From Candidatus Bathyarchaeota archaeon (GTDB lineage: Archaea; Thermoproteota; Bathyarchaeia; Bathyarchaeales; Bathycorpusculaceae), in contig JAMDCQ010000012.1 in assembly GCA_023488905.1 (NCBI GenBank), positions 104,635-168,634 on the forward strand: a stretch of 64,000 bases of DNA, written 5' to 3'. Under the pieces are notes generated by a model. That model was given only the letters and a program-made list of their open reading frames with translations. It did no database searches and had not been told where the DNA came from. Shown piece by piece: positions 1-8,201 of the stretch (within the stretch, counting starts at the first letter, position 1; the number at the start of each line of letters is the position of its first letter). A program made the translations under genes and the position numbers.

Positions 1-245
1 CTAATATCGTTGGCTTCTGATGAAGAGGGCAAAGGGGCATCAACCCACATGTAGATTGCAACGCGTTGTCCAACACCCACAAGATCCGGTTGTGCGGCAA
101 GGTAGGCGAAAGAGGATATTTTCCACGCAGGTTCATGCGCATTAGTAGTCGATAGAAAAGTCAAAGGAATAGTCACCGTTAACAACAATACTATTGCGAT
201 CAGGGTATATGATTTCTTTTTAGCCATTTCTGTTTTTAAATGCAT
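1..245 (-). CDS. Secreted beta-propeller-like surface protein, N-terminal part only
   Basis: Runs off the left edge; about 81 residues are visible. The start at 245 follows AGGAG by 8 bases. The protein opens with a lysine-rich stretch and a hydrophobic signal segment ending near residue 35 (STTNAHEP). It continues into AAQPDLVGVGQRVAIYMWVD, which parallels TAQPNPIGVGQDANVVYWMD in the gene at 614-3064. The two are therefore paralogues, both probably exported and surface-anchored. A TATA-like stretch lies at about 291-299 with the shared palindrome directly upstream. An internal ATG at 227 is a second start candidate but lacks a good ribosome site. Function unknown; the family assignment is by similarity to the neighbour. 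Confidence 0.75.
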   Translation of the reverse strand, partial: MHLKTEMAKKKSYTLIAIVLLLTVTIPLTFLSTTNAHEPAWKISSFAYLAAQPDLVGVGQRVAIYMWVDAPLPSSSEANDI

Positions 246-303
246 TTTTCTTACTCCTTTAAGTCATAAAATCAGAACTCTACGTTTAGCGTAATATAAC
301 TCG

Positions 304-318
304 CTCACCTATCGTGAG
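304..318. promoter_or_regulatory. Palindromic operator, copy 1
   Basis: CTCACCTATCGTGAG: 5-bp inverted arms around a 5-bp centre. It lies immediately upstream of the TATA-like stretch (about 291-299) of the minus-strand gene starting at 245. Identical or near-identical sites occur at 3118-3132 and 4211-4225. A winged-helix regulator from this locus is the obvious candidate to bind it (inference). Confidence 0.7.
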
Positions 319-613
319 GGTGAGTCACTGTATGCAAAATTTAACGTGACTTGTAGAGAAAAAAAATTATAAAAAGATCAGTGATTCATTTCTTATCAAT
401 CAAAATCAACAATAAATTGAAAAAAGATACAATAACAAATGAACAGGTTTGCTGGGGCGTCTGGATTCATTTATTCTTCTTGTGGAGAAAAGAAAAATGC
501 AAACTTACTACGATCGCAAAAATCGTAAAGTTAAACCAGAAGCCCACTCAGCCCAGCCTTCAAAAGCCAGATTAAAACTAAAAGGGGGAGGGAAAGATCC
601 CATTGTTTCACCT
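319..613. other. Intergenic stretch with repeat fragment
   Basis: No convincing gene. At 477-491 it holds the 15-mer TTCTTGTGGAGAAAA, which recurs at 6677-6691 inside the MITE-like element there, so this is probably a repeat remnant. Short open frames over it have no recognisable product. Confidence 0.4.
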
Positions 614-3064
614 TTATGGTCGCTTTTTGAGCATTGAAATAATGATTGCGCCTATTATTGCTATGGCAACGATGATTGCTGCGCCTACTGCTAAGACGTA
701 TGTGTCTGTCATGGGTTGGGCTGTTTCTGCTATTGGTGTAGTTGAAGGTGGTGGTACTTCATCGACCTGTATTGCTGTTTCAGCACCTGAGCTGCCATAT
801 GAGTTAGAGCCTGAGTAGGATGCTATTATGGTGTATTTTCCAGGTATATCTGGTTGCCACGCGTAGCTGTATGCACCAGTTAAGTCAGTGGTTACTTCAC
901 CGATGTTGCGGTAGTTACCGTTGGCGTCAATGATGTCTAATGTGACTGTTACGCCTGTTGCGTTTGTGGGTTTGGGCTGCTGCATATAGAGGTATTCCAT
1001 CCAGCTTGCCATGCTTGTGTCAGATACTACTGCTGCACCGTCTGCGCTTGATGTTTTGTCGATTACTTTGCCTTCGATGAGCACGCTGCTGCCTAATGTG
1101 GATACTTTAGGTGATGTAGTTATGGTGGTTTCGCTTTCGCCTTTGCCAAAGCAGTAGACGAGCCCGTCATAATAGTTGAAGGAAACTGCGTATCCGTCAG
1201 CAATTACTGGGAACAATCCCCAGAAGGATATATTCCATAACGTCTGTCCTGTTACTGCGTCGATACAGTACATTTTTGAGCCTCGGTAGAGCGGCGTAGA
1301 AGGTGAGTGCTCGTTATTTACGGCGTAGAGTTTACCATCGCAAATTGACATGGCACTGTCTTTGAACACGTAGTGGCCGTAGACGGTTTCTAGTCCGCTT
1401 GAATCGGTGTACCAATTCCAGATATTTGCGCCAGTGGTGATGTTGTATGCGTGTATCATGCCATCGTAGCCTGCTGCGTAGAGGATGCCGTTTGCGGATT
1501 GCCAGTCAGCGTAGGGTTGATAGACGCCCCATGCGTTTTCATATGGTTGAGTTGGTCCCCACGCAATTGCGCCCGTTCGGACATTGATGCCGTACCAGAC
1601 CATTTTTTCTTTAACGAAAGTCGGTAGAATATTGCTGTCTATAAAGCCGTTAAGAAGCGTCCCTTCAAATGTACGGTTTACTGGTCCCCACAAATTGTTA
1701 ATTGATGTGGGATATTTTCCGCTGTCATCTTTCTTGATGGTGTCAAAGCTGATATCGTATCCTACGTCGCCGACTTTTGTTGTTCCTGGCGCACCGTCAG
1801 TGTAGGTTGCTCTTGCATAAATTATGCCATCTTTGATTTTTAGTAGACTCTGTGTACCTGCGATGTCGGGTACTGTAACGTTCCATTCATATCCCTTAGT
1901 GCCATTAACCGGTCCCACGGGTCTGTAGTACCAGTCACCCGACATAGTTGCTTCTAGTGCCTTAGAGGAATTCCATAGTGTTAATATGTTGGTTGCTCCG
2001 GAAAGTGTGTATATTAGGATTTCACCGTTTTCTCCATAAATCATTGTGCCTGAGGGTACATTTTGTACATCGAGTATCCAGTCGCCTGTGAACGCATCAT
2101 ACATCTTGTAAGTCGTGCCAGAAACGCTCCAAAGATGTGGGATAATGCCGTGTACGTTGGGTGTTTGCCAGTTAAGTAGCTGACCGAAAGTGACGGTTGT
2201 GCCATTCTTGAACCAGATTTCTTCGCCTGTCTGCAAATCAATACAGTAGAGTCCCTGCCAGCCAGCTACGCCTAAGCGTTGGTTGTAGTAGAGTCTACCG
2301 TCCATTATGATTGGCGGTTGGAATTTGCGGTCATAGGTTTCGCCTGGGAAGTAGTTGGTGTCTTCGGTTGATTCTCCAACGATTCCTCCGAACGCTATTT
2401 CTTTAGTCCACATAACGTGAGGGGAATCGGGTGCTGTGCCGTATGGGTTAAAGTTGCCGTTAGAATCATAGCATCGTGGTCCATGTGGCCCTGCTGAGCC
2501 GGCTGCTAACCAGTTGCTTGCTAGCTGATTCCAGCCGTAATTAGCAGCGTTTATTGGTCTACTCCAATAATCTGTTGGCAGAGGATTGTAGGGCAAGAGT
2601 TGGATTTGTTCTTCCTGAACGGTTAGCTGAATGGTTGCGCTTTCAGAAGGCTTGTACCAGTTAATGACACTACCTTGTGTTATGTTCTGTCCTGGAAAGG
2701 TCATTTTGAAGGTGTAATTGCCTACTTGTGTGGGTACATATTTTATGATTCCTGAACCGGCAGCATCTGAAGCGGGAAGGTCTTTTGTTTCAGTCTTTCC
2801 ATCAGGCGAAGTGATTTCCATCTTCCAACCTTGCCAGCGGTCCCCTCTGGGACCTGACGCTGTTGGTGGCGCCCTATCCATCCAATAGACTACATTGGCG
2901 TCCTGACCGACACCTATGGGGTTCGGTTGGGCGGTTAAGAACAGGTAAGTTGGATAATCAGCCGCTGAAGTAGAAGGTACGTTTAACGCAATCATTGAGA
3001 GTAACATTAATGCAATGACAGTCGTCGAAATCAATGTTTGTTTAAAATTTTGCTTGATTTTCAT
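614..3064 (-). CDS. Secreted PQQ-like beta-propeller protein with C-terminal membrane anchor
   Basis: About 816 residues. A signal peptide (roughly residues 5-35) is followed by an Ig-like region, then a long beta-propeller with repeated units of the type LYCIDLQTGEEIW, MIHAYNITTGANIWNW and MYCIDAVTGQTLW. These are PQQ/WD40-like blades. A second Ig-like domain and a Pro/Thr stretch lead to one transmembrane helix with a basic KKRP tail, so the protein is probably exported and membrane-anchored. I chose ATG 3064 because GGAG lies 9 bases upstream; ATG 3079 sits at about the expected transcript start. Regulated by the palindrome at 3118-3132, next to a TATA-like CTTATAAC. It is a paralogue of the partial gene at 1-245. 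Ligand unknown; no enzymatic residues are evident. Confidence 0.8.
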   Translation of the reverse strand: MKIKQNFKQTLISTTVIALMLLSMIALNVPSTSAADYPTYLFLTAQPNPIGVGQDANVVYWMDRAPPTASGPRGDRWQGWKMEITSPDGKTETKDLPASDAAGSGIIKYVPTQVGNYTFKMTFPGQNITQGSVINWYKPSESATIQLTVQEEQIQLLPYNPLPTDYWSRPINAANYGWNQLASNWLAAGSAGPHGPRCYDSNGNFNPYGTAPDSPHVMWTKEIAFGGIVGESTEDTNYFPGETYDRKFQPPIIMDGRLYYNQRLGVAGWQGLYCIDLQTGEEIWFKNGTTVTFGQLLNWQTPNVHGIIPHLWSVSGTTYKMYDAFTGDWILDVQNVPSGTMIYGENGEILIYTLSGATNILTLWNSSKALEATMSGDWYYRPVGPVNGTKGYEWNVTVPDIAGTQSLLKIKDGIIYARATYTDGAPGTTKVGDVGYDISFDTIKKDDSGKYPTSINNLWGPVNRTFEGTLLNGFIDSNILPTFVKEKMVWYGINVRTGAIAWGPTQPYENAWGVYQPYADWQSANGILYAAGYDGMIHAYNITTGANIWNWYTDSSGLETVYGHYVFKDSAMSICDGKLYAVNNEHSPSTPLYRGSKMYCIDAVTGQTLWNISFWGLFPVIADGYAVSFNYYDGLVYCFGKGESETTITTSPKVSTLGSSVLIEGKVIDKTSSADGAAVVSDTSMASWMEYLYMQQPKPTNATGVTVTLDIIDANGNYRNIGEVTTDLTGAYSYAWQPDIPGKYTIIASYSGSNSYGSSGAETAIQVDEVPPPSTTPIAETAQPMTDTYVLAVGAAIIVAIAIIGAIIISMLKKRP

Positions 3065-3117
3065 TATTTCTTTCTCCATGTTTCAAGCAAGTTGACAAAA
3101 AATAGTTATAAGACTCA

Positions 3118-3132
3118 CTCACCTATCGTGAG
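3118..3132. promoter_or_regulatory. Palindromic operator, copy 2, in a divergent promoter
   Basis: CTCACCTATCGTGAG, identical to 304-318. It lies between the minus-strand propeller gene and the plus-strand membrane-protein operon. A TATA-like element for the minus gene is at about 3104-3112. A likely box for the plus gene (TATTAAATA) is at about 3149-3157. One protein could thus control both directions. Confidence 0.7.
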
Positions 3133-3219
3133 GAAAACAAATAAGCGATGTATTAAATACAAAAAAATTCCAAAAAAGAGAAAACAAAATAAACGTCAAA
3201 CCCTAACTAAATTAGCACC

Positions 3220-3909
3220 ATGTACGAGGTTCCTAGGTTAGCAATTGAGATAGCATCAGCAATACTATACTTCATTCTAGTAAGGTATATGATAAAACCC
3301 TATGGCCTAACAAGAGAAGAAAGATATCTTGGCTTACCCCTCGGGTTCGGCTTTCTTGGTGTTGCAGAAACAATACTCGCCATAGGAATCATATTGCCAA
3401 TTCATGGAATAGGAACTGTCTCAGTTGTCATGAGAACATTTGCCTTTGTATTTCTTGCATTCACATATTATTTTTCAAAAAAACCCTCAAAAAATAGCCG
3501 CTTCGCCTGGATAATTATCCTTAGCTCAATAATTGTCGGTTTAACAACCTGGATTTTGTCTCTAGTTAGCGCTCCACTAATGACTATAGGAATAACGACA
3601 AGCTTCGGCATCTTCCTTAGAATACTCGCGTTAGTCTGCCTATCGTATATTTGCATACATACACTCAGAAGTCACATAAAATCTCTAGATCCGACTACAA
3701 TTTGGATTCCGTTAGGATTTATACTGCTTGCAATAAGCCAGTATTCACAATTAATCAGGGCTGCAGATGAGAACTATCTTTACGGTGTTGCTTTTGTAGG
3801 CGGCTTAGCAGCCCGCCTTATCGGTCTAGCAGTTTTTCTGTACGTTGCATATCGAACATTCTATAGGGCAACAAAGAGAGGAGGCATCAATGAAGCAGAT
3901 CGCCCGTAG
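3220..3909 (+). CDS. Multi-pass membrane protein, copy A of a tandem pair
   Basis: 229 residues with about seven hydrophobic segments and a short basic C-terminus. It is clearly homologous to the protein at 4289-4963: both have VRxMIKPYxLT near residue 22, RYLGLPLGFGFLG, a TYYFS segment, CxHTLRSH and ETIWIP/TTIWIP followed by LAISQY. I do not recognise a named family. Conserved polar and histidine residues inside membrane segments could bind a ligand or cofactor, but that is speculation. The stop overlaps the start of the winged-helix gene at 3890 by 20 bases, so the two are translationally coupled. This suggests the membrane protein senses or controls something for that regulator. Confidence 0.75.
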   Translation: MYEVPRLAIEIASAILYFILVRYMIKPYGLTREERYLGLPLGFGFLGVAETILAIGIILPIHGIGTVSVVMRTFAFVFLAFTYYFSKKPSKNSRFAWIIILSSIIVGLTTWILSLVSAPLMTIGITTSFGIFLRILALVCLSYICIHTLRSHIKSLDPTTIWIPLGFILLAISQYSQLIRAADENYLYGVAFVGGLAARLIGLAVFLYVAYRTFYRATKRGGINEADRP

Positions 3910-4168
3910 AGATAAACTCAAAATTTACGGTGACCTCCTGTCCATATTAAACGAGGAAACCAGCAAAGATAAGGTTGTGCTGACGCGGGTCCAGGTGAGA
4001 CTAAACGTCCCCTTCGATCGCTTAAAAACATACATAACCCAACTAAGCGGACTTGGTCTAATCGACGATGAAAATTCATTGAAGCTAACAGAAAAAGGAA
4101 AACAATACATAAAGGAATACGAAAACGTTCTTGACTTCATGAAACGCATGGGCATAGCCTACCAATAA
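3890..4168 (+). CDS. Winged-helix DNA-binding protein, copy A
   Basis: 92 residues, starting at ATG 3890 after AGGAGG. It is a single winged-helix domain: a basic N-terminus (RRDKLKIYGDLL), a recognition-helix region (VPFDRLKTYITQLSGLGLI), a wing (LKLTEKGKQYI) and a C-terminal helix ending DFMKRMGIAY. This layout fits the archaeal HTH_45-type family. It is nearly the same as the protein at 4964-5242. The gene overlaps the upstream membrane-protein gene and lies close to the palindromes at 3118 and 4211, so it is the leading candidate to bind them. A longer start at 3845 would add residues not shared with the paralogue and was rejected. Confidence 0.8.
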   Translation: MKQIARRDKLKIYGDLLSILNEETSKDKVVLTRVQVRLNVPFDRLKTYITQLSGLGLIDDENSLKLTEKGKQYIKEYENVLDFMKRMGIAYQ

Positions 4169-4210
4169 AATGGTTTTTGTGCTCGGCCGATTAATGCTAC
4201 ATTTACAACA

Positions 4211-4225
4211 CTCACCTATGGTGAG
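4211..4225. promoter_or_regulatory. Palindromic operator, copy 3
   Basis: CTCACCTATGGTGAG: here the arms extend to 6 bp (CTCACC/GGTGAG) around TAT. It lies 63 bases upstream of the second membrane-protein gene. AT-rich TATA candidates follow at about 4231-4239 and 4251-4262. Confidence 0.7.
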
Positions 4226-4288
4226 GGCAAGATATTAGGTAAACCAGACAAGATTAATTAAAAACATTAAAACTTGGTGAATTTGGCA

Positions 4289-4963
4289 ATGAATCCGTAT
4301 GATTATCAAACATTCCGAATCGCCTATGAAGTTATCTCAGCTATCATATGTTTAGTTCTTGTAAGATTCATGATTAAACCATACCAACTCACCAAGGAAA
4401 GCCGATATCTCGGACTGCCTTTAGGATTTGGATTTCTCGGAGCAACCTACGCTTTGGCCGCCTTTATATTTTACCAACCTTACTTTTTTGGCAGCACAAC
4501 AATATACCTTCAACTCATTCTAAGAAGCTTCGCATTTATTTTTCTGGTCGTAACGTATTACTTTTCTAGGCAAACTGCAGATGTTGGCAGAAAACTCTGG
4601 AACACTACTCTCGCTATATTAATTATCGCTTTTCTAACGCTGTTTCTACCCGTTATAATCCCTGATATTGCTTTGCCTAGCTATCAACTCACAAGTAGCT
4701 TTACCAGAGTCTTCAACCTCATATGTATCATATACATTTGTGCCCATACGCTAAGAAGTCACGTAGAAAAGCCTGAACCAGAAACGATATGGATTCCCTT
4801 TGGCTACATTTTTCTTGCGATAAGTCAGTATTTGCTAATAATTTTTGCTGTAGACGAGAGCATGGCTGCATGGTGGTCGGCACTGGGGATCCGCTGGGTG
4901 GCTCTCGCGATATTTCTGATAATATCTTGCAGGTCTTTTTATTGCTTCAAAAGGGGGGATTAA
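4289..4963 (+). CDS. Multi-pass membrane protein, copy B of a tandem pair
   Basis: 224 residues from ATG 4289, preceded by GGTGA 8 bases upstream; a TTG 15 bases earlier is less likely. About seven hydrophobic helices. It matches the protein at 3220-3909 along its whole length, including MIKPYQLT, SRYLGLPLGFGFLG, VTYYFSR, CAHTLRSH and ETIWIPFGYIFLAISQY. The ends are less conserved. The next gene begins at the base after its stop codon. Function unknown. The strict pairing with a winged-helix gene in both copies suggests a membrane sensor/regulator unit (inference). Confidence 0.75.
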   Translation: MNPYDYQTFRIAYEVISAIICLVLVRFMIKPYQLTKESRYLGLPLGFGFLGATYALAAFIFYQPYFFGSTTIYLQLILRSFAFIFLVVTYYFSRQTADVGRKLWNTTLAILIIAFLTLFLPVIIPDIALPSYQLTSSFTRVFNLICIIYICAHTLRSHVEKPEPETIWIPFGYIFLAISQYLLIIFAVDESMAAWWSALGIRWVALAIFLIISCRSFYCFKRGD

Positions 4964-5242
4964 GTGAAAAAAATCGCGCGTAGAGATAAATTAAAGATCT
5001 ATGGCGATCTTTTGACGGTACTCTGCGCCGAAAGTAAAGAAGATAAGATAGTGTTAACACGTGTTCAGGTGCAGATTAAAGTCCCCTTTGATAGGCTAAA
5101 AACATATATCAGGGAACTTGATGAATTGGGTTTAATTCAGGATCAGACTTCTCTTAGGCTTACAGAAAAGGGTAAGCAGTATCTTGTCGAGTACGAGAAT
5201 GTTCTTGATTTTATGAAGCGTATGGGTATAGCCTACCGATAG
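4964..5242 (+). CDS. Winged-helix DNA-binding protein, copy B
   Basis: 92 residues, GTG start following a G-rich ribosome site inside the end of the upstream gene. It is highly similar to copy A (3890-4168): KKIARRDKLKIYGDLL, VQVQIKVPFDRLKTYI, LRLTEKGKQYLVEYENVLDF and the MKRMGIAY end. The DNA-contacting helix is almost unchanged, so both copies probably read the same operator. The differences lie mainly in the loop after the first helix. Confidence 0.8.
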   Translation: MKKIARRDKLKIYGDLLTVLCAESKEDKIVLTRVQVQIKVPFDRLKTYIRELDELGLIQDQTSLRLTEKGKQYLVEYENVLDFMKRMGIAYR

Positions 5243-5390
5243 GTACCCAACGTAATCGTTGCATCATAGTTAGAAGAATGGTTAATTAAACAGGTTCAAT
5301 CCTTCTTTGGTGCCGATGAAGAATCTAAAAAGCTGACTGATGATGCACTCTAGGGTATCTGAGGCAAAAAATTTCTAATAAATGGAAAAG

Positions 5391-5618
5391 TTAGGTTATG
5401 ACTTTTTTGCGGATCAAGTAAATCAGCATAACTAAACCGACTATGAAGAGCACCAAGCCCAAACCGATGGAAGCAAAGTATTCTAAGCCCACACTGTTCA
5501 ACAGGTACGGAACGTAGGTTGGACCTACAAAAATCAACAGAACCGCCACAACGGTTAACGCTATTTTAGAAAATTTCGAATCCATACCGCTTACTTGTAG
5601 ATTTTCAGTTTGTGTCAT
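5391..5618 (-). CDS. Small two-helix membrane protein
   Basis: 75 residues: a polar N-terminus, two hydrophobic helices (about residues 19-40 and 49-70) and a basic RKKVIT end. It lies 12 bases downstream of the PAC2 gene on the same strand, so the two probably form an operon. No family recognised. Confidence 0.6.
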   Translation of the reverse strand: MTQTENLQVSGMDSKFSKIALTVVAVLLIFVGPTYVPYLLNSVGLEYFASIGLGLVLFIVGLVMLIYLIRKKVIT

Positions 5619-5630
5619 CCATCGCGCACC

Positions 5631-6302
5631 TTATTGCTCTTCAGGCTGATTGTTTTCAGCGAAACCTTCTTTTATCTCTTTTCCCAGCGCCTTCATCAAA
5701 AACTTAAAAACCAGAAAACCAGCGCCCTTATCAGCCTTAAAACCCATAGTTGTACCCAGCAGGCTGACGCCGTCGATTTTGCGTTCCTTAGCCAAAGCCA
5801 AAGTTAAACCTGTACCGCCCACGATTCTGCCTTTGCTGTAGATGACGCCGCCCTTCTCCATGAACTCCGTTGCCAAACGGGGCGAAGTGGCAGCGATGAA
5901 CACCTGCGTCTTGTCCTCGGTTATGGGGACACCGCCCATGGTAACCAAGAAGCGGCAGCCGATTTCCTCAACGAAATCGATCACTGACTCGCAGACCATG
6001 TAATGCGCCACGACGTCGTCGAATGAGGGTTGGATTTCGCCGGTCATGATGATGAGGTTGTTTTTCTCCATAGGCGCGTAGTAGAATTCGTAGCGGGGTA
6101 GATGGGCTATGCCTTTTGATGTGATGGAGATGTAATCGGGAAATGAAGGTGAATAGAGTTCGGCGAAGGGTTTGGCGTCGCAGAATTTTATGAGCAGATG
6201 AGCCGCTATGCGTCCCACGTTGCCGAAGCCGGGTAAGCCCTGTACGAAGATGGGGTTGTCTAATGTGGGGTTTGAAAGTTTACGTAAGTACGGCTTATCC
6301 AT
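5631..6302 (-). CDS. PAC2-family proteasome assembly chaperone-like protein
   Basis: 223 residues. The N-terminal IFVQGLPGFGNVGRIAAHLLI is the hallmark of the PAC2 (DUF75) family, and the MGGVP and GGTGLTLALAKERKI regions also fit. Archaeal members are thought to help assemble proteasomes or related chambers; the cytosolic role here is by family. The length is close to that of the archaeal family. A Glu-rich tail (NNQPEEQ) ends the protein. It is followed closely by a small membrane protein gene. Confidence 0.85.
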   Translation of the reverse strand: MDKPYLRKLSNPTLDNPIFVQGLPGFGNVGRIAAHLLIKFCDAKPFAELYSPSFPDYISITSKGIAHLPRYEFYYAPMEKNNLIIMTGEIQPSFDDVVAHYMVCESVIDFVEEIGCRFLVTMGGVPITEDKTQVFIAATSPRLATEFMEKGGVIYSKGRIVGGTGLTLALAKERKIDGVSLLGTTMGFKADKGAGFLVFKFLMKALGKEIKEGFAENNQPEEQ

Positions 6303-6331
6303 CTGCGAATCATCCAGCCTTAGGAGATATA

Positions 6332-6357
6332 TTCGACACTAAAATGCTTTTGCTGAG
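6332..6357. repeat. Short dispersed repeat, copy 1
   Basis: TTCGACACTAAAA, two bases, then GCTTTTGCTGAG in total about 26 bases. It matches 14914-14940 apart from one or two central bases. It lies just upstream of the PAC2 start codon. Meaning unknown. Confidence 0.5.
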
Positions 6358-6433
6358 TTATGAAAAAGAAACTATTAATATTCGACGTTTCAAGTAATAG
6401 TTGCACCTAAGCGTTTTATGTGTATAGAAACGT

Positions 6434-6512
6434 AGCGGGGTGGGGTAGCCAGGATCAACCCGCTGGGCTCATAACCCAGAGATCAATAGTTCAAATCTAT
6501 TCCCCGCTACCA
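6434..6512 (+). tRNA. Initiator tRNA-Met (CAU)
   Basis: Complete cloverleaf. The 7-bp acceptor stem AGCGGGG/CCCCGCT has the A1:U72 pair typical of archaeal initiators. The D stem is GGGT/ACCC. The anticodon stem is CTGGG/CCCAG with loop CTCATAA, so three G:C pairs precede the loop as in initiators. The T arm is AATAG/CTATT with TTCAAAT. The CCA end is encoded (6510-6512). No intron. Confidence 0.95.
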
Positions 6513-6545
6513 AATCAACAACTCCAGTTCACCCCTCGTTTGTTC

Positions 6546-6831
6546 TTTGACAGTAGATCAAAAGATGGGGTTTGTTGGTTGGTTTTTGGCTGGGTTGTTT
6601 GTTCTTGTGGAGAGGAAAAACAAACCTTGCATGGTTTCACATTCACATGGCGGGGTTTCAACATTGTGCTATGTTGTTCTTGTGGAGAAAAACGCATATG
6701 CCACACCGAAACAGAAGCTGCAAACCGTTGCAATCCCAAAACGCAACCGCGCTCAACTGCCGTCGTGTGGTGTGCCGTAAACCACCACTCCCACATAAAG
6801 AGCGTAGAACAAAATTTGATCTACTGTTAAA
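6546..6831. mobile_element. MITE-like element with 17-bp terminal inverted repeats
   Basis: The left end 6546-6562 reads TTTGACAGTAGATCAAA. The right end 6815-6831, inverted, reads TTTAACAGTAGATCAAA (one mismatch). The 286-bp interior has no credible gene and contains two TTCTTGTGGAG units. A second element with the same ends lies at 26861-27047. No transposase is present in either, so movement would need one supplied from elsewhere. Confidence 0.65.
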
Positions 6832-6872
6832 TTAGGAAGGGGACCTCTGCGCAGAGACGTCGCGTGATTTCA
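6832..6872. repeat. GACGTC-type repeat module flanking the MITE
   Basis: AGGAAGGGGACC, then the perfect 12-bp palindrome CTCTGCGCAGAG, then ACGTCGCGTGATTT. Read on the other strand it matches the CACGCGACGTCTC...CCCTCCCTTATT module at 26823-26860 and 44726-44768. Confidence 0.55.
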
Positions 6873-6943
6873 ACTAGAGCTTGACCTGATTCTCTTGGTG
6901 ATGTGGGAAAAATTTTATATGAAAAGCCGTTGACTACAGAGGT

Positions 6944-7591
6944 ATGGCTCCAAAACACAAGAAAAAACACCTACCACCCAAAAAGCAGCAGAAACGCAAA
7001 TCTAACAGAACCACATGGATCGCCATCGGCGCCATAGCAGTTGTCGTCATAGTTTTTGGGGCGTTAGCCGCTTCAGGAATATTTAACTCCACACCAGCAC
7101 CGATTGCCCCGACTAAAGTTTTGCTCCAAACCACCGCAGGAGACATAACCATCGATTTAAGGACCGACAAACCCATCACGTCTGGCAACTTCATCAATCT
7201 AGTCAAAGAAGGCAAATACGACAACACAACCTTCCATCGAGTTATGGCAACTTTCATGATTCAAGGCGGACGAGTAAACAGCTACGTTGCACAAATCGAT
7301 GACGAAATAGGCAGCGACAACCACAACACCAAATACACCATAGCCATGGCGAAAACCAATCAACCGAACTCTGCAACAAGCGAGTTCTTCATAAACACAG
7401 TGGATAACAGTGGAATTAAACGATACGCAGGCTTCGACGACACCTATACGGTGTTTGGAACTGTAATTGCAGGCCAAGACGTTGTTGATGCGATAGCTAA
7501 TGCACCTGTAACTGAAAACCCCGCAATACCCGGCGAAAATAGTTTACCCGTCAACCCAGTCACCATCATACATGCATCTATAGTTCCCTAA
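6944..7591 (+). CDS. Membrane-anchored extracellular cyclophilin-type peptidyl-prolyl isomerase
   Basis: 215 residues. A very basic N-terminus (about 24 residues rich in Lys) is followed by one transmembrane helix (about 25-48) and then a cyclophilin fold. Family motifs are TFHRVMATFMIQGG, SEFFINT and VFGTVIAGQDVVDAI. The orientation implied by the positive N-terminus puts the isomerase outside the cell, where it would help fold exported proteins. Catalytic Arg (FHRV), Phe and Gln (MIQGG) are retained. It is followed by a cytosolic cyclophilin gene. A T-rich stretch after the stop may end the transcript. Confidence 0.9.
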   Translation: MAPKHKKKHLPPKKQQKRKSNRTTWIAIGAIAVVVIVFGALAASGIFNSTPAPIAPTKVLLQTTAGDITIDLRTDKPITSGNFINLVKEGKYDNTTFHRVMATFMIQGGRVNSYVAQIDDEIGSDNHNTKYTIAMAKTNQPNSATSEFFINTVDNSGIKRYAGFDDTYTVFGTVIAGQDVVDAIANAPVTENPAIPGENSLPVNPVTIIHASIVP

Positions 7592-7675
7592 CCGTTCCTA
7601 TTTTTTATTCCCCTTCTGAACTTAAACAATAGGCATAATAGCTTTCGCAATCATTTGGTATAGCGGCGAAAATTT

Positions 7676-8179
7676 ATGGTAGACCAAAAAACAAACCAAC
7701 AATCCGATGAATACAGTAACGGCACAAAAATCCAGCTGAAAACCAACATGGGAGACATAACCATCCAACTCCGAAACGACATGCCCATAACCACCGCCAA
7801 CTTCAAAAACCTCGTCGCAAAAGGCACCTTTAACGGCACCGTATTTCACCGTGTCATCGACGAATTCATGATTCAAGGCGGAGACCCCACAGGAACAGGA
7901 TACGGCGACCCAGCCATACCAGAAATCAAAGACGAATTTACACGCAAAAATCGCAACGACCGAGGCACCATCGCCATGGCAAACGCAGGACCAAACACAG
8001 GCAGCAGCCAATTTTTCATAAACATAGTCAACAACAACTACCTTGACAGCAAGCATCCGCAGTTCGGTAAAGTGGTGGCTGGGATGGATGTGGTTGACGC
8101 GATTGCTAAGGTAGCAACCAACCAAAACGACCGGCCCTTAAAAGAAGTGGTAATAATGAACGCGGCGGTTTTGCCGTAA
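7676..8179 (+). CDS. Cytosolic cyclophilin-type peptidyl-prolyl isomerase
   Basis: 167 residues without signal or membrane segment. Cyclophilin motifs are VFHRVIDEFMIQGGDP, GTIAMANAGPNTGSSQFFIN and FGKVVAGMDVVDAI, with the catalytic Arg and Gln present. Length is typical of single-domain cyclophilins. It catalyses cis-trans isomerisation of X-Pro bonds. It lies 84 bases after the membrane-anchored version, which looks like an older tandem duplicate. Confidence 0.93.
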   Translation: MVDQKTNQQSDEYSNGTKIQLKTNMGDITIQLRNDMPITTANFKNLVAKGTFNGTVFHRVIDEFMIQGGDPTGTGYGDPAIPEIKDEFTRKNRNDRGTIAMANAGPNTGSSQFFINIVNNNYLDSKHPQFGKVVAGMDVVDAIAKVATNQNDRPLKEVVIMNAAVLP

Positions 8180-8201
8180 ATTTAGGAAAGATCTAGAGAA
8201 A

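Noticed and set aside
381..637. Two overlapping plus-strand frames of about 60 residues
   Set aside because: No family, no conserved neighbour, partly within a repeat remnant and antisense to the propeller gene end.
6420..6835. Open frames on both strands over the tRNA-Met and the following 300 bases
   Set aside because: They run through the tRNA and a repeat element with terminal inverted repeats; sequences such as RHNRSCKPLQSQNATALN show no family features.
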